From: Salvia splendens
Taxonomy: Eukaryota; Streptophyta; Magnoliopsida; Lamiales; Lamiaceae
Assembly (NCBI RefSeq): GCF_004379255.2
Contig: NC_056037.1
Location: 33,453,012 to 33,517,011 of the forward strand
Reading direction: 5' to 3'
DNA: 64,000 nt
Shown: positions 25,088-36,920 of the stretch, in pieces
Numbering within the stretch: position 1 is the stretch's first letter
Layout: every line of letters starts with the position of its first letter
The notes under the pieces: model-generated
The model's database searches: none
The model's input: the letters and a program-made list of their open reading frames with translations, nothing else
What the model was told of the DNA's origin: nothing
Program-made: the position numbers and the translations under genes

Positions 25088-25287
25088 GGGGTGTTCGGTT
25101 GACAAGATTAAATCTCATGATTAAATATATGTCATGTTTGGTTCATAAGATTGAACCCTTCAACTTAATCCTAGATAGATAGTCTCATGATAATTAGTCA
25201 TAGTCTTCCCCTCCAACTAAAATAATCTCACAACTTAATCCTAGATGGATAGTTTCATGATATTAGTCATGACAACCGAACGCCACC
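25088..25287. mobile_element. Tourist-type (Harbinger-derived) MITE
   Basis: 200 bp with ends GGGGTGTTCGGTTG and (minus strand) GGTGGCGTTCGGTTG, flanked on both sides by TTA (25085-25087 and 25288-25290). The interior holds two related copies of a segment around CAACTTAATCCTAGATGGATAG. No coding capacity. Confidence 0.85.
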
Positions 25288-28200
25288 TTAGAGTATTAGT
25301 ACAATATTCTTTTGCTGCCAATATGATCTTTTTCTACTCCGTATTACTCCGTATACTAGCTTTTTGAAAAGAACATAGAAGGTCTTTGGAAAATCGAACC
25401 ACCCAATTCGAAGAAACAAATAGAGTCACTCAAAATTGATTAAAGTTGAAATAAATAACAATATTCACATATATTTGTGACGAATAAAATAATTATTCAT
25501 TGAGATCTTGAGCAATTAAAAATATTTGAATTGATTGTCAATTTCTTGTTCCAGAAGATTACAGATATGATACAGCATTGAAACGGTAGTAGGAGCATGT
25601 TTCTACGGCATACAGCTTTTAATGATTGATTGTTGAGAGTTTACCGTTTTAATAAAAGCAACAAATGAAACGTTTCAGACATTGTTGTAAATACTTGTCA
25701 TGGAATTTCCTATAACTATTACTTTCATGTTCCAAAACTATCCAATGTCACGTCAATTCATTAAAAAATGTCATGCACCTAATTGCCTAATTCCCACTTT
25801 CTTGAATTGGGCTGATAATCCAATTCTAATGCGATTCATTATTAATGAAAATATTATAGTCAAGAAACTCGATCGTATTAATATTTTTTATATTTCTTAC
25901 TTTACTAATTTTGTGTTATAATTGTTATCGTTTATGGTAAAGACTATTTTCTATGCAGGGAAATAGCAGTATATGTTACCTCTCATTCTTGAATTTAATG
26001 ATAATACACATGTTTGAAATATTACTATAAAAACAATAAATTCAGTCAATTTTGCTAAAAATCGCTAGTCTTTTTTATTTAAATTCAATATCTAACTTTT
26101 AAAATCTATGGTCCCATATTCTTGTAGAATGCAAACCAAACTATAATTATTTTCTCCAACGGTTTCAGACAATGCTAGGCCCTCACAAACGTTATCTCTT
26201 GTTTTAGGATTTTCATTTCCTCGTTAAGAATTTCAAAAAAGTGTTGAAGAATTTCAAAAAAGTTAAGAATTCAAAAGCTATTTTTTTCTTCAAAAAAGTT
26301 AAGAAAAGACATCCAGCAGCTTTCACTGCTATGAATGTATCAGGGCCTACTCATCAACCAATTGTATGTTAGGACAGCACCATAAATCCGTTACCTATGC
26401 TTACATTATTTTGTATATATGTCCATGTTACTCTACTATTTTCTCTTAAATTTGAAAATTTATTCGGAAATGTAATAAATTCATCAGTGAAATATGGCTG
26501 TTATATGGAGTATAGTTTTGTACTTTTATCCCAATCTTTATAGTTTTTCCAAATCTATAACAATCTTCATAAAATGTCAATATTCTATCTAGTAATATTT
26601 AAAATAGGATAAATAATTATAAGTTTGGTTATGTTTGATTATATGTTGGTTAGACATATTAGGTTTAAAATTAGAATATTAAATTACTTAGTTTCACTTT
26701 TTTTAATTGTTCCATCCAGTTTCACATTTTTTTTAAATTCTTCCATCCAGGAACAAAATGCTTGTGTCTTTTAATGAAATTAAAAATGACGTATTTTATT
26801 CAAATAAATATTTTTCTCTCGTTTTTCTTTTCTCTTTTAATATTACAAAACATTGTCTTATACTACTAATTGCCTGTGTCGATCTTTTTTAGCTACAATT
26901 TCAAATTGGTCGTGTTAATTTTATTTTTTGTACTCCTTTTGAAAAACATTTGTAGCATATATAGAGTACGTACATTGTGCAAATATGGAATACAGAGTTA
27001 AATTTGAAATAGATAATCCTTTGACAGAAGAAGATCATATTTATTTTATTTTTTAGGAAAATGACGCATCGGATACACATAATTTTTTGTTATTTTTAAA
27101 AGTAACAAAAAATTACTATGTATTATGAATTTTATATTTTGTGAAAGTTGGAATATATTTAAACAAGATACAGCAATAGAAACTATAGTTAACCATAAAA
27201 TTAGATGAACCAAATTACAATTATCACACCTAATATCCTATATAATGCATTTGATTGGCTAATAGATCTTCTCAACCAACTTAATGTTTCTAATGGTATG
27301 CAATATCATACTAATAATTGGAAAATAAATTTTATAGTGTACATAGATTGTAATCTTTGGTCGACTAAAAAGCAAATTTGAAGTCTTAAAGAAAAGGGCA
27401 AGAATATATTTGTTCAAAATAAGTTGTTAATCATCATTATTTGTATTAGTCGGCTAATTAAAAAATTATGATATGATGAAAATTAATAACAACCAAAAAA
27501 TAGCATGGAAATATTCAAACGAAGCAAATATATTGAGATAAGTTGACAGCCTAGCTAGCTATCACAATAACAAATATGCTTCTTGGATTACACGTTTCAC
27601 TAAGAGAATGTTTGGTTTTATTGATTTTATTCAAATTATGTGACAACCATGCCACCAAATTTTTGGCTGGAAAATTGAAATTAGAAGAGAATCAAATCTT
27701 CCCAACGTGAAATCCAGCACCAAACCAAACTTCACAAATTAAATTATAAACAGGATAGTGAAATCCAGGGTCACCCAATTTGGGAGTGTATCGTCGTTGA
27801 CAATAATATTATTAATTTCATTTTAATAATTTGTAATTTGAGCTATCCACAACTATGACACAATACCCATTATACATACGATACTTTCAATTTGTACCAT
27901 CTAATGGTACAGTTTTTAATTTCAATTTTTAGTGTTAACAATATTTTTTAACTATTTAATTGGGAAGATTTAAGACAAATCAAATAAACCACACACTCGA
28001 TCACTTGATCACTAATTTGAGGATAAATTAGTGAATTAATAGATTCAGTGCATGTACATTATTACACTAATGTATTTATTTATATATTTTAACGACACTA
28101 TATATATGTGTGTTTGTTACACTATATAAAATTATAAATATATATTGTCTCCTCCTATTTTTATCTAGTTATTCTCAAATTTATTTGGCACTTTGTTATT

Positions 28201-28307
28201 GTCCAACTTTAATTACGATGCATTTCATAGGATATCGTCTGTTGATTATTCGTCTTAAAGTAATAACTAGTTATCATATTAGATGCAATCATCAACTATA
28301 TTTTCCA

Positions 28308-28399
28308 TCTAAGTTGAACCATGTTTACAATCACGAAAGTTCGTTTTAAAATAACCTCTAAGTTGAACCATGTTACAATCACGAAAGTTTGTTTTAGAA
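28308..28399. repeat. Two-copy tandem repeat of about 49 bp
   Basis: The segment starting CTAAGTTGAACCATGTT and running through ACAATCACGAAAGTTCG occurs twice in direct orientation with small changes. No role suggested. Confidence 0.8.
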
Positions 28400-28904
28400 A
28401 TCTAGGTGAAATTAGTGTGACAGCATGTTGTTATACTCTTTAGGTGATAATTAGTGCTATTTTTATTCTTAGCCTATCATCCATTATTAATGATGACCTC
28501 CGTATTGCTTTTGGTCTTCTAAATACCAATGGTGATGACTATCTTTTCCTTTATGTTCGATTTAGCAAACTGTTTATTGGATTCATCAGCATTTATATTT
28601 CACATTGCTTAAACGACTTAATTAACTTCCTTTCCATTATACCATCACACGTTGTAGAAATTGATGTGTACTTAATTTTTTCCTCATCATTAAACCGAAT
28701 AAATCCCTATTAAGCTAAAAATAGAAGGAAATATAATCGTTAGAATATTCGGTGCCAGTTATTTATGACTACAATTTATTTACACTGCAATAAAATTTGG
28801 AATAATAAATCGAAACTAAAAAAAAAATAAAAAGTTTATTAAACGGGCCCTGCTGAAGAAAACGGGCCCAGCTAACGAGCTGGCAAGTTTCATCTCTTGG
28901 ACAG

Positions 28905-29104
28905 ACTGTTCATCTCTCTCACACACACACACTACAGAAACCCTCCACTCTCCATATTAATAGCCCCTCACGTTCCCTATCTCTCTCACCCATCTCTTTC
29001 TCTCTCTGATATTTTGAGTTTCGTTTGCTCAATACCTAAAAAACAGTTTCTTGTTTCCTTCCATTTCTCTACGTCCTAAAAAATCATTCATTATTTCTTC
29101 TTTC
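28905..29104 (+). promoter_or_regulatory. Pyrimidine-rich 5' leader of the patellin gene
   Basis: The stretch before the start codon is rich in CTCT and CACA runs (for example 28913-28932 and 28979-29009), a frequent feature of highly expressed plant leaders. An upstream in-frame ATG at 29051 would add 18 residues but lies in this leader-like sequence, so I do not use it. Confidence 0.5.
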
Positions 29105-31220
29105 ATGGCCGAGGAAACCAAGAAAGCAGCTCCCGCTCCCGCCGAGGAGGTCGTGGTTTGTGACGTGCCGGTGGCGGAGGAGCCCACCAAGGCCGTTCCG
29201 GAGACGGAGGCTGAGCCGGAGAAGGCCGTGGAGGGAGAGAAGGAGACAGAAGTTGCCGAATCTATTTCCTTCAAGGAGGAGAGCAACAAAGTCGATGATC
29301 TCATTGATCCTGAGAAGAAAGCTTTGGACGAGCTCAAATCTTTGATTCAGGATGCCTTGAACAAGCATGAATTCACCGCTCCACGACCTCCGCCGCCCTC
29401 CTCCGCCGCGGAAGAGCCCAAATCTGAGGAAGTGAAGGAAGAGCCCAAAGCGGCGGAGGAGGTGAAGGAGGAGCCCAAATCGGCGGAGGAGGTGAAGGGG
29501 GAGCCCAAACCCGAAGAGGAGAAGAAGGAAGAAGAAAAAATTGAATCTTGTGAAGCAGTTTCCGAAGCAGCGCCGCCGGCGACGGAAGAAAAGGAGACAC
29601 CGGAGGAGGCGGTGGTTGAGAAGGTGGAGGAAAAGGTTGAAGCTGCTGAGGAAATCAAGGAGACCATAGTTCAAGAAGTGAAGGCTGAGGAGGCCGCCGC
29701 AGCTCCGGCGGAGGAGGAAGCAGCGCCGCCAGCGCCGGAGGAGGTGTCGATTTGGGGGGTCCCACTTCTCGCCGACGAGAGGAGTGATGCGATCCTCCTC
29801 AAGTTCCTGAGGGCTCGGGATTTCAAGGTGAAGGAGGCTTTCACCATGGTGAAAAACGTGGTGGCGTGGAGGAAGGAATTCAAGATCGATGAGCTATTGG
29901 TGGAGGAAGGAATCGGAGAAGGGCTCGAGAAGGTTGTGTATGTGAATGGAGTGGATAAAGAGGGGCACCCTGTTTGCTACAATGCGTTTGGAGAGTTCCA
30001 AGATAAGGAGCTGTATAGCAACACTTTCTCTGATGCTGAGAAAAGAGCTAAGTTCTTGAGGTTTTATATTCAGTTCTTGGAGAAGAGAATTAGGGGGCTT
30101 GATTTTAGCCCTGAGGGCATTTGCACGATTGTGCAAGTTACTGATTTGAAGAATTCGCCTGGGTTGTTCTTCACCAAGAAAGAATTGAGGCAGGCTACCA
30201 ATCAAGCCCTTCAGCTGCTCCAGGATAATTATCCAGAATTTGTTGCCAAACAGGTATGTGTGGCAGAAAAGATTGAATTTTTATGCTGTGTTCTTGCAAT
30301 TCATTCATCTTTTTCTTTGTGGGGTGATGCATGATTTTGAGATATTTTGGTATATGGATTTTGGTTGTGTGTTACTTGAATGGACAAAAAAAGATTCAGT
30401 CTTTATGATTCGGACAAGCCGGATTCAAAAAAAGATTCAATCTTTATGTTGTGTTTATGCAACTGTGTTTGTTTGGTGATGTTATTATGATTTTGGGATG
30501 TTTAATTTATTGGTATTTGTGTTATGGGATGAAGGTGTTCATCAATGTGCCATGGTGGTATGTTGCTTACAACAGGATGATCAGTCCATTCTTGACTCAG
30601 AGGACTAAGAGCAAGTTTGTGTTTGCTGGTCCAACCAAGACTGCTGAGACCCTCTTCAAGTTAGTAGTCTCGATTTCGCTTCTCTTACGAGTTTTTAAAC
30701 GATATATTTCTAAAAAAATGTTGTCTTGGCTCGTCTCGTGTTTAGGTACGCTGCACCGGAGCAAGTACCCGTGCAGTACGGTGGTCTGAGCAAGGCCGGC
30801 GGGGAGTTCACCACTGCCGATACTGCAGTAGAGGAAATTATTAAGCCAGCCAGCAAGCACACTATTGAACTGCCAATTTCTGAGGTTGGAATTTGATTAA
30901 GCCTCATGTTTTTGTGTCTACTGTTTTATGGGTGTGCGTGTATTGATTTTGCGATTTACTCGTTGTAGGGTGGCACGTTGGCGTGGGAGGTGAGGGTCGT
31001 TGGGTGGGACGTTTGCTATGGAGCTGAATTTGTCCCGAGCGCTGAGGGTGGATACACGTGGATCGTCCAAAAATCGAGGAAGATCGGGCAGGCGGATGAG
31101 GATGTATTGAGCTGCTCATTCAAGATTGGTGAACCGGGAAAGGTTGTGCTCACATTTGACAACCAAACATCTAAGAAGAAGAAGCTTCTCTTTAGGTCCA
31201 AAACCAAGTGCTCTGAGTGA
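29105..31220 (+). CDS. Patellin (SEC14-GOLD phosphoinositide-binding protein)
   Basis: Four exons join in frame: 29105-30253, 30535-30659, 30746-30884 and 30969-31220, about 554 residues. Residues 1 to about 210 form an acidic Glu/Lys/Pro/Ala-rich region with three near-identical 10-residue repeats (EEVKEEPK-type, 29427-29516). From about 214 follows the CRAL-TRIO N region (WGVPLLADERSDAILLKFLRARDFKV). The SEC14 lipid-binding domain starts near 277 (VVYVNGVDKEGHPVCYNAFGEF) and extends to about 425. A C-terminal GOLD domain follows (AWEVRVVGWDVCYGAEFVP to the KKKKLLFRSKTK end). Known family members bind phosphoinositides and act in membrane trafficking and cell-plate formation during cytokinesis. 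Start chosen at MAEETKK, the usual patellin N-terminus. Introns are short and all GT-AG. The precise patellin number is not assigned; it is closest in style to patellin-3/5. Confidence 0.95.
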
Positions 31221-33307
31221 TGATGAAAGAGGGGCTTCTTTGTTCATTCATATAATTCTTTTTGGGCTGATTATTTAAAACTTGTTTCTGAGATTTTAAG
31301 GTTGTTTGGGAGTAGTTTATTTAATTTCTTTGTTGTTTTTGTTCAAGTTGGATTGATTATTTACATGTCAGAAGAAACAATTGGGAATTCAAAGATAGAA
31401 ATTTCTGTCAATACATCACTTTATGTTATCCTTTGTCTGCTGTAAATTTGGTAGTATGATTTTTTTGGAGGTTTTGTCGTTGCTTTTGTTTCTTTTCATG
31501 AATGATGATATAGAATTATTGCTTCTTTACAACACATTCTTTCTAGCTAACATTATTTATTGCCAAACAAAATGATCGATGTTTTCAAGGTACGACCGAA
31601 CAAACTTTATTAACGTTAAACCTTAGTCTAAGATTAAACAAGATGATATAATAGTATAATATTATATCACTAGTTATATCATTCGCATTGGAGTTTGTAC
31701 TTGCCTTTTGTTAAAGTGTGTAAAGATTCTTGTAACAATTTATTTTTAATTAATTTACCAAACAATAGAACTTAGTACTAGTATGGAGTAGGGGTAGGCA
31801 TGCACACGGTTCATAAACCGCCGGTTCCGAACAGCGGTTCACGGTTCAACATTTACTTGTGGAAATGAGTATATGATTCAAAAGCAGTGGCATCACTCTT
31901 GGTAGTGTGAAGTGTGTTATTTGATCACTACCTTTGTTCTTCCCAGTTTTGGTTTTTGTTTTTGTTTTAATGAACACTGCCTTCACTCGAAGTAACTGAA
32001 GTTTATAAGTTTCTCCATCACTTAGCTGTATGGTATGAATTAGAGGAGAAAATCTAAGTAGTCCTTGATACCATGAATTTGTTGTTTTATTAGTTGTTTA
32101 GTCCAAGATATAGGTGAAAACTTAAGTAGGTCTGCAAATCTTTCTTCTATACAGCTTTCTTACACTATTGGTCCAAAGTGATTGTAGTTATCGATGTGTC
32201 ATCTTTCATGCTCGTCAATACATCACGTACAGTTTTATTAAGTGTGTCTTCTTTGGTTTTCGTATCATCTCAGAACCGACATACTAAAACAATGTCTTTC
32301 GATTTAATGCAGGGTGAGTGATGAGTGAAGTTGAGATTGTTGGGCATTCTTTCTCATTTGGAACTTTTGTTTTCTTCTTCATTGGTTGTTCTAATCATGG
32401 TGTATTTCCTGGAGACCATTTGGCTACTAAATCTCTCACTGTGATGTGTTACATAATTTTTTGTTATGGAAAATTGTCATTTAAAGTACAATTTTGGTTA
32501 ACTCATGGTCAATCTCGTATAACTTCAACCCCCATGAATTAAATTAGTAGTATAAAATAAGAATGCAAAAAAAAAAATCGGCTAGAATAGTGCAATGATG
32601 ACTGTGTATAAAATAAAAGCACTACAAATCCAACAAGGAAATGTCGAATGATGTGAGAAATAGGGTTAAGCCTAAGAAGAAAGGGCATCAATTTGTCTAA
32701 ACCCTTTGCTTTGATCCACGTCAATGTGTGACATAAGTGTTTTCTTATTAAATAACGCTGGATAATAGTTGAAAATTAATTGTAGGGACTAACCATAAAT
32801 CAATCAAAATGTGTAATTTAAATGGTAATTTTTTATCCATAAAATTAGTTAAAAAGTATGATTTTAATATCAATGATCGTGATAGAGAATGAGAATATTG
32901 GTATACGAAATAACCAATACAAATGTGGCATATAAGTATGCACTACAATTTTTTTTTATAAAAGTATTTTTTTGAAAATAAGAGATGTTTATAAAGTGAA
33001 AATATACTCCTACGTAGTTGTGGTCTAAAAAAGAAAGCTGCAAATTTTTGGGACACTCAATATAGCAAAAGAAAGCTGGATATTTTTTGTGGACACTCAA
33101 TATAGCAAATGTTGCATTATGTTTTATAGATAGATTCAATCTTATTTTATTCTCATTATTATATCATTGGTACACCTATTTAAACTTATAAACATTTTTG
33201 ACATAGTATATCAAAGCTGCACCCTAATTTTCGTGCAAAAAGAGTGGGTTGTAAAAAATAAAAATCCAATCGTCTTCAGAAGTAAAATGAAAATAAAAAT
33301 AAGATAT
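31221..33307. other. Spacer between patellin and ribosomal protein genes
   Basis: The first few hundred bases should be patellin 3' UTR. Near 31794-31860 a segment beginning TAGGGGTAGGCATGCAC followed by repeated CGGTTC words looks like one end of a hAT-type element without a partner. No supported gene. Confidence 0.45.
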
Positions 33308-33382
33308 GGCCCAAGTTATTGGGCTGCGAATTTTCTTCTTCAACTGGGTTTTAATCTTTTCGTATATATTCTACTAGGGTTT
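33308..33382 (+). promoter_or_regulatory. Site II elements and telo box of the eL6 promoter
   Basis: TGGGCC on the minus strand at 33308-33313, TGGGCT at 33320-33325 and a TAGGGTTT telo box at 33375-33382 lie 70-140 bases before the start codon. Site II plus telo box pairs are the established promoter signature of plant ribosomal protein genes (TCP and telo-box binding factors), so their position supports the gene model. Confidence 0.8.
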
Positions 33383-33449
33383 AGCTCACATTTCGATTTG
33401 TCATCTCTCACAGAAAAAAAACGCACAACACACAGTGAGAGATCCTGCA

Positions 33450-35010
33450 ATGGCGCCCAAATCGGTTAAATCGATCCGTAACCCGGAACTGATTCCCGGA
33501 GTTCGCAAGTGCTCCCGCTCACAGATGTACCACAAGCGTGGGCTCTGGGCTATCAAGGCCAAAAACGGCGGAAAATTTCCCCAGCATCAGAAGGCCGCCG
33601 CAGCGCCGGCAGCGGAGGAGAAGCCTCCAAAATTCTACCCTGCCGATGACATCAAGAAGCCCCTTTCCAACACGCGCAAGGCCAAGCCTACAAAGCTCAG
33701 GTTACCTTGTTTCCATTTTGTAGCTATTTTTATTTTTCGGCTGATTTTTACGGTTATTTTTAGTTGTTTTATACAGAGCGAGCATTACTCCTGGGACAGT
33801 GTTGATCGTATTATCAGGGAGATTTAAGGGGAAGAGAGTTGTTTTCTTGAAGCAGCTTTCCTCTGGACTGCTTCTTGTAACTGGTAGCCTTTTATTCTGG
33901 TTCTCGATTTCTGTTTTTTTTGTTGAGTTTATTTTGCATTGCTTTTATTCCGTCAGTTTTCATATTCCATGACTTGATTTTTAGTTTCATGCAATGCCTT
34001 TTTGTAATGTGTGCATAAATATTCAACTCTGATTTAAGCATTGCTCTGTTGTTTATTTTCTCTCTTGAGATTAGATATTACTTGAATTGGTTGAGCAATC
34101 GGAGATTTTTGTAGTTGTATTTTTGTCACTATGTTTCATATTTTGTGCTGATCTAAAATTATCCTCCAACCTCTAACAGTATTGATTCCAGAAAATGATT
34201 GTACTCTTATTTTAAGTGTAATTATTGTAGCCCATTTAACTTTGTACACTTTTGCTTATTGACATCTTTCGAAGCACTATTTATCTACTGTATTAGCTAT
34301 GCTTCTAATCTGTAGATCATATCCAAGCTTCTATTACTTGTATGTTAATTATGTGCATGAAGTATTCTGTATCTTGCTATCTTGTCCTGCCAAAATCTGT
34401 GCTTTTGTATCCCTTTATATATTCTAAGTTGTAGAAGATGAGAACTACATGTTGAACTGCGATTGCAATCATAACGATCTATCTGTGACTTGGTAGTTGG
34501 TACCCCCTTTCTATTATCAGTGGTACAAGATATCTAAACTGGATAGGCTTTCTTTCTCCTGATTTATTGGTTATCTTACTGTAATATTGATTTTACAGGT
34601 CCATACAAGATCAATGGTGTTCCTTTGAGACGTGTGAACCAGGCCTATGTCATAGGCACATCAACTAAGGTTGACATTTCTGGTGTAAATCTGGAGAAGT
34701 ATGATGACAAGTACTTTGCTAAACAAGTTGAGAAGAAGCAGAAGAAGGGTGAAAGTGAATTCTTTGAGGCAGACAAGAAGGTAATTTTTCAGTTCTTAGT
34801 CACCTTGAGAATGTTTTTCTGGTTCATTTCTAATAGTGCAATGCCACAATGCAGGAGAAAAATGAGCTTCCTGCAGAAAAGAAAGAGGATCAGAAGGCTG
34901 TTGACACCTCTTTGTTGAAGCCTATTGAGGCTGTTCCAGAATTGAAGACATATTTGGGTGCCAGGTTTTCGCTGAAGGCTGGCATGAAGCCTCATGAGCT
35001 AGTTTTCTAG
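33450..35010 (+). CDS. RPL6: 60S ribosomal protein L6 (eL6)
   Basis: Four exons join in frame: 33450-33700, 33777-33883, 34599-34780 and 34855-35010, giving 231 residues, the normal plant eL6 length. The sequence starts [25 protein letters not shown]. It contains the KOW-like core [42 protein letters not shown] and ends GMKPHELVF. The product is a cytosolic large-subunit protein. Intron 2 (33884-34598) is long and T-rich with no gene inside. Upstream promoter elements are of the ribosomal-protein type. It converges on the hydrolase gene at 35290; only 280 bases separate the stop codons, so the 3' UTRs may overlap. Confidence 0.97.
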
Positions 35011-35289
35011 AGGAAGTTTTTGCTTTCAATTTTGTTTCTCTTATCTTCCCTTTGTGGCAAACCTTATTTCATAGGTTTTATGGTGTTCAAATTCATTTAA
35101 TATAACATCTTCAGTTTTTGTTGCGTGGCTTTGATAATTTTAGCAAGGAATTTTATCGTAATTTGTTGTTAAAGTTTTATTTGAATCCCTCTTTGTTGGT
35201 ATCTGTGTTTGTTTTGTTAGCATTATGATACATGCACAGAATAACCGATTTTAGTATATGATTGAATAATCATTACAGACAGTACTAGC

Positions 35290-36359
35290 TCATTTTTGTA
35301 CAAGCAAACCATCATGTAACCAGTTTCTCATTATATTAAAAGCTTCCTCTGCATCTGCATCTTCTTCTGCGGTTGGCCTATGGACGAAACCATGACCTCT
35401 CCCGTTGAAGACAACCACCTTTGCACTATCATTCCTCTTTGTAATTTCCTCCAATTTAGTGATTGGGCATAGTGCATCCTCATCACCTGTGATTAATAGC
35501 AGAGGTACCTTTATCTTGCTAGCAACAGAAGAGTCAATCCTAGTACCATAAAATGAGACTCCAGAGCCAAAATATGCATCCTGATCTTGAGCTATAATAT
35601 CTATAACTCTACCACCTCCAAAGCAGAATCCAATGATCCCTAGCTTGTTTGATATCCCTGCAGCTGCAAGTTCATCCTTTATCCATCTTGCTGATGCAAA
35701 TATAGCTCGTGTCATGTGTTCTGGCTTCTGCTTGGCGATCCACTCTTCAAGCAGAGCCTGTGGCCTGTCTTTTCTCCATGAATCCCCTCTAAACAGGTCA
35801 GGAACTAGAACACTGCATTTCCATGAAGTGAAACATGAGTTTTATGTGCTTATAACTAGCATTATGTTCGTTGAGATGTGGGCTTACTTGTAACCATTGC
35901 AAGCAACACGATAAGCAAAATCTGTGGTAGCAGAGTCATGAAAACCGAAGATGTCAGAGAGGAGCAAAATGCCTGTGCCGTTGTTGTTTTTGACTGCTGT
36001 GAATAGGTAAGCTGGTATTACTTCTCCTTCGTCTTCAATTGTTAGCTCTGTTCCATTCACTAATTCACAGGCTTCGTCGATTATGCCCTTGTCTACACTC
36101 ATTTGGCTGCATCCTACTGCCAATTTCTGCCTTCTCTCATTCCATGAATATGCAATGCTTTTCTGCACAACTGAAGTACATTTCAAGAATGTGAAATTTA
36201 ACGAGAAAGCACGTGTGTTTACTAGTTTATCGATTTTCTGGAAGCAACCAACTTACAACGAAGGGCAGCGGGGAAGGCTCTGGTTGCTGGTCTGAAGTGA
36301 TTCTTGTGCAGCTTATAGATTGGTGGAACTGTAGAAAGGGGAGCTGAACCCAAACCCAT
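35290..36359 (-). CDS. Dienelactone hydrolase-like alpha/beta-hydrolase, probably organellar
   Basis: Three exons join in frame: 36257-36359, 35888-36170 and 35290-35812, giving 302 residues. The hydrolase part contains the nucleophile motif GFCFGGG (Cys192), an acidic residue in TGDED (Asp239 or Asp241) and His269 in GRGHGF, the Cys-Asp-His triad of carboxymethylenebutenolidase-type enzymes, with normal spacing. The first roughly 60 residues (MGLGSAPLSTVPPIYKLHKNHFRPATRAFPAALR...) are basic and Ser/Pro/Ala-containing, as expected for a plastid or mitochondrial transit peptide; relatives with this layout are annotated as chloroplast proteins. Family reaction: hydrolysis of dienelactone-type esters; the plant substrate is unknown. 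The start at 36359 is the first ATG of the exon. It converges with RPL6. Confidence 0.92.
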
Positions 36360-36920
36360 TTCTATCTAATTTCCACTAAAATGCATCAAGAAATATCCAA
36401 CTCAAAATATCTTTTTTGTCAAGGATTTTGTGGTCAGGACTTGAGAATGAGGTTTCCATTTGGTCCCATTTCAAATATTAATTGGCTCAAGTGGATTGTA
36501 CTCAATCCTAATGCTTTTCTTATCTTATTTCTTTTTCCAAGAAGAGAAATAGAGAAAAGTAAATAACTTTGCCTGCTAAAATATAGTTTTGATACCTCTT
36601 TTGCTTGGAATTTACAATATAATGATTTGTTGAAAACAGGAAATGTTTGTAACCTAAGCATCTAACCTTCTAAATTATCTAACATACGATTATAAGCATA
36701 CATGAATATCTTTTATTTTTCCAAACCGAAAATTAAGTATAAAAGTTACATATACAGTCCTTGATGCTCTTACAAGATATGCTTCATACTATCTATTCTA
36801 AGTATATCTTACTCTGTTTTAACCAGAATTCATTATACAATCAAAGAATCATATGATATTCCAAACCAATCTCACACTGCTCATACTACTACATAGTATA
36901 ACAAACAATCAAGAAGCAAC
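36360..36920. other. Spacer between polygalacturonase 3' end and hydrolase promoter
   Basis: AT-rich, with no supported gene. It holds the hydrolase promoter (near 36360) and the polygalacturonase 3' UTR (near 36920). No TATA box could be fixed. Confidence 0.5.

Larger units (their letters stand above)
24155..28900. other. Gene-poor spacer between the NPF and patellin genes
   Basis: About 4.7 kb of AT-rich sequence with only short chance frames. It contains the Tourist-type MITE at 25088-25287 and a small duplication at 28308-28399. A weak transposon-like region near 26690-26760 has two CCATCCAG words. A possible decayed element lies at 27605-27740, with GTTTGGTTTT and AACCAAACTT ends. I see no gene. 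Confidence 0.5.

Noticed and set aside
27605..27740. Possible MITE with GTTTGGTTTT and AACCAAACTT ends
   Set aside because: The ends pair poorly and no target duplication was found.
29084..29674. 196-codon minus-strand frame rich in Leu/Arg/Phe
   Set aside because: It is antisense to the repetitive Glu/Lys-coding patellin exon 1; low-complexity shadow.
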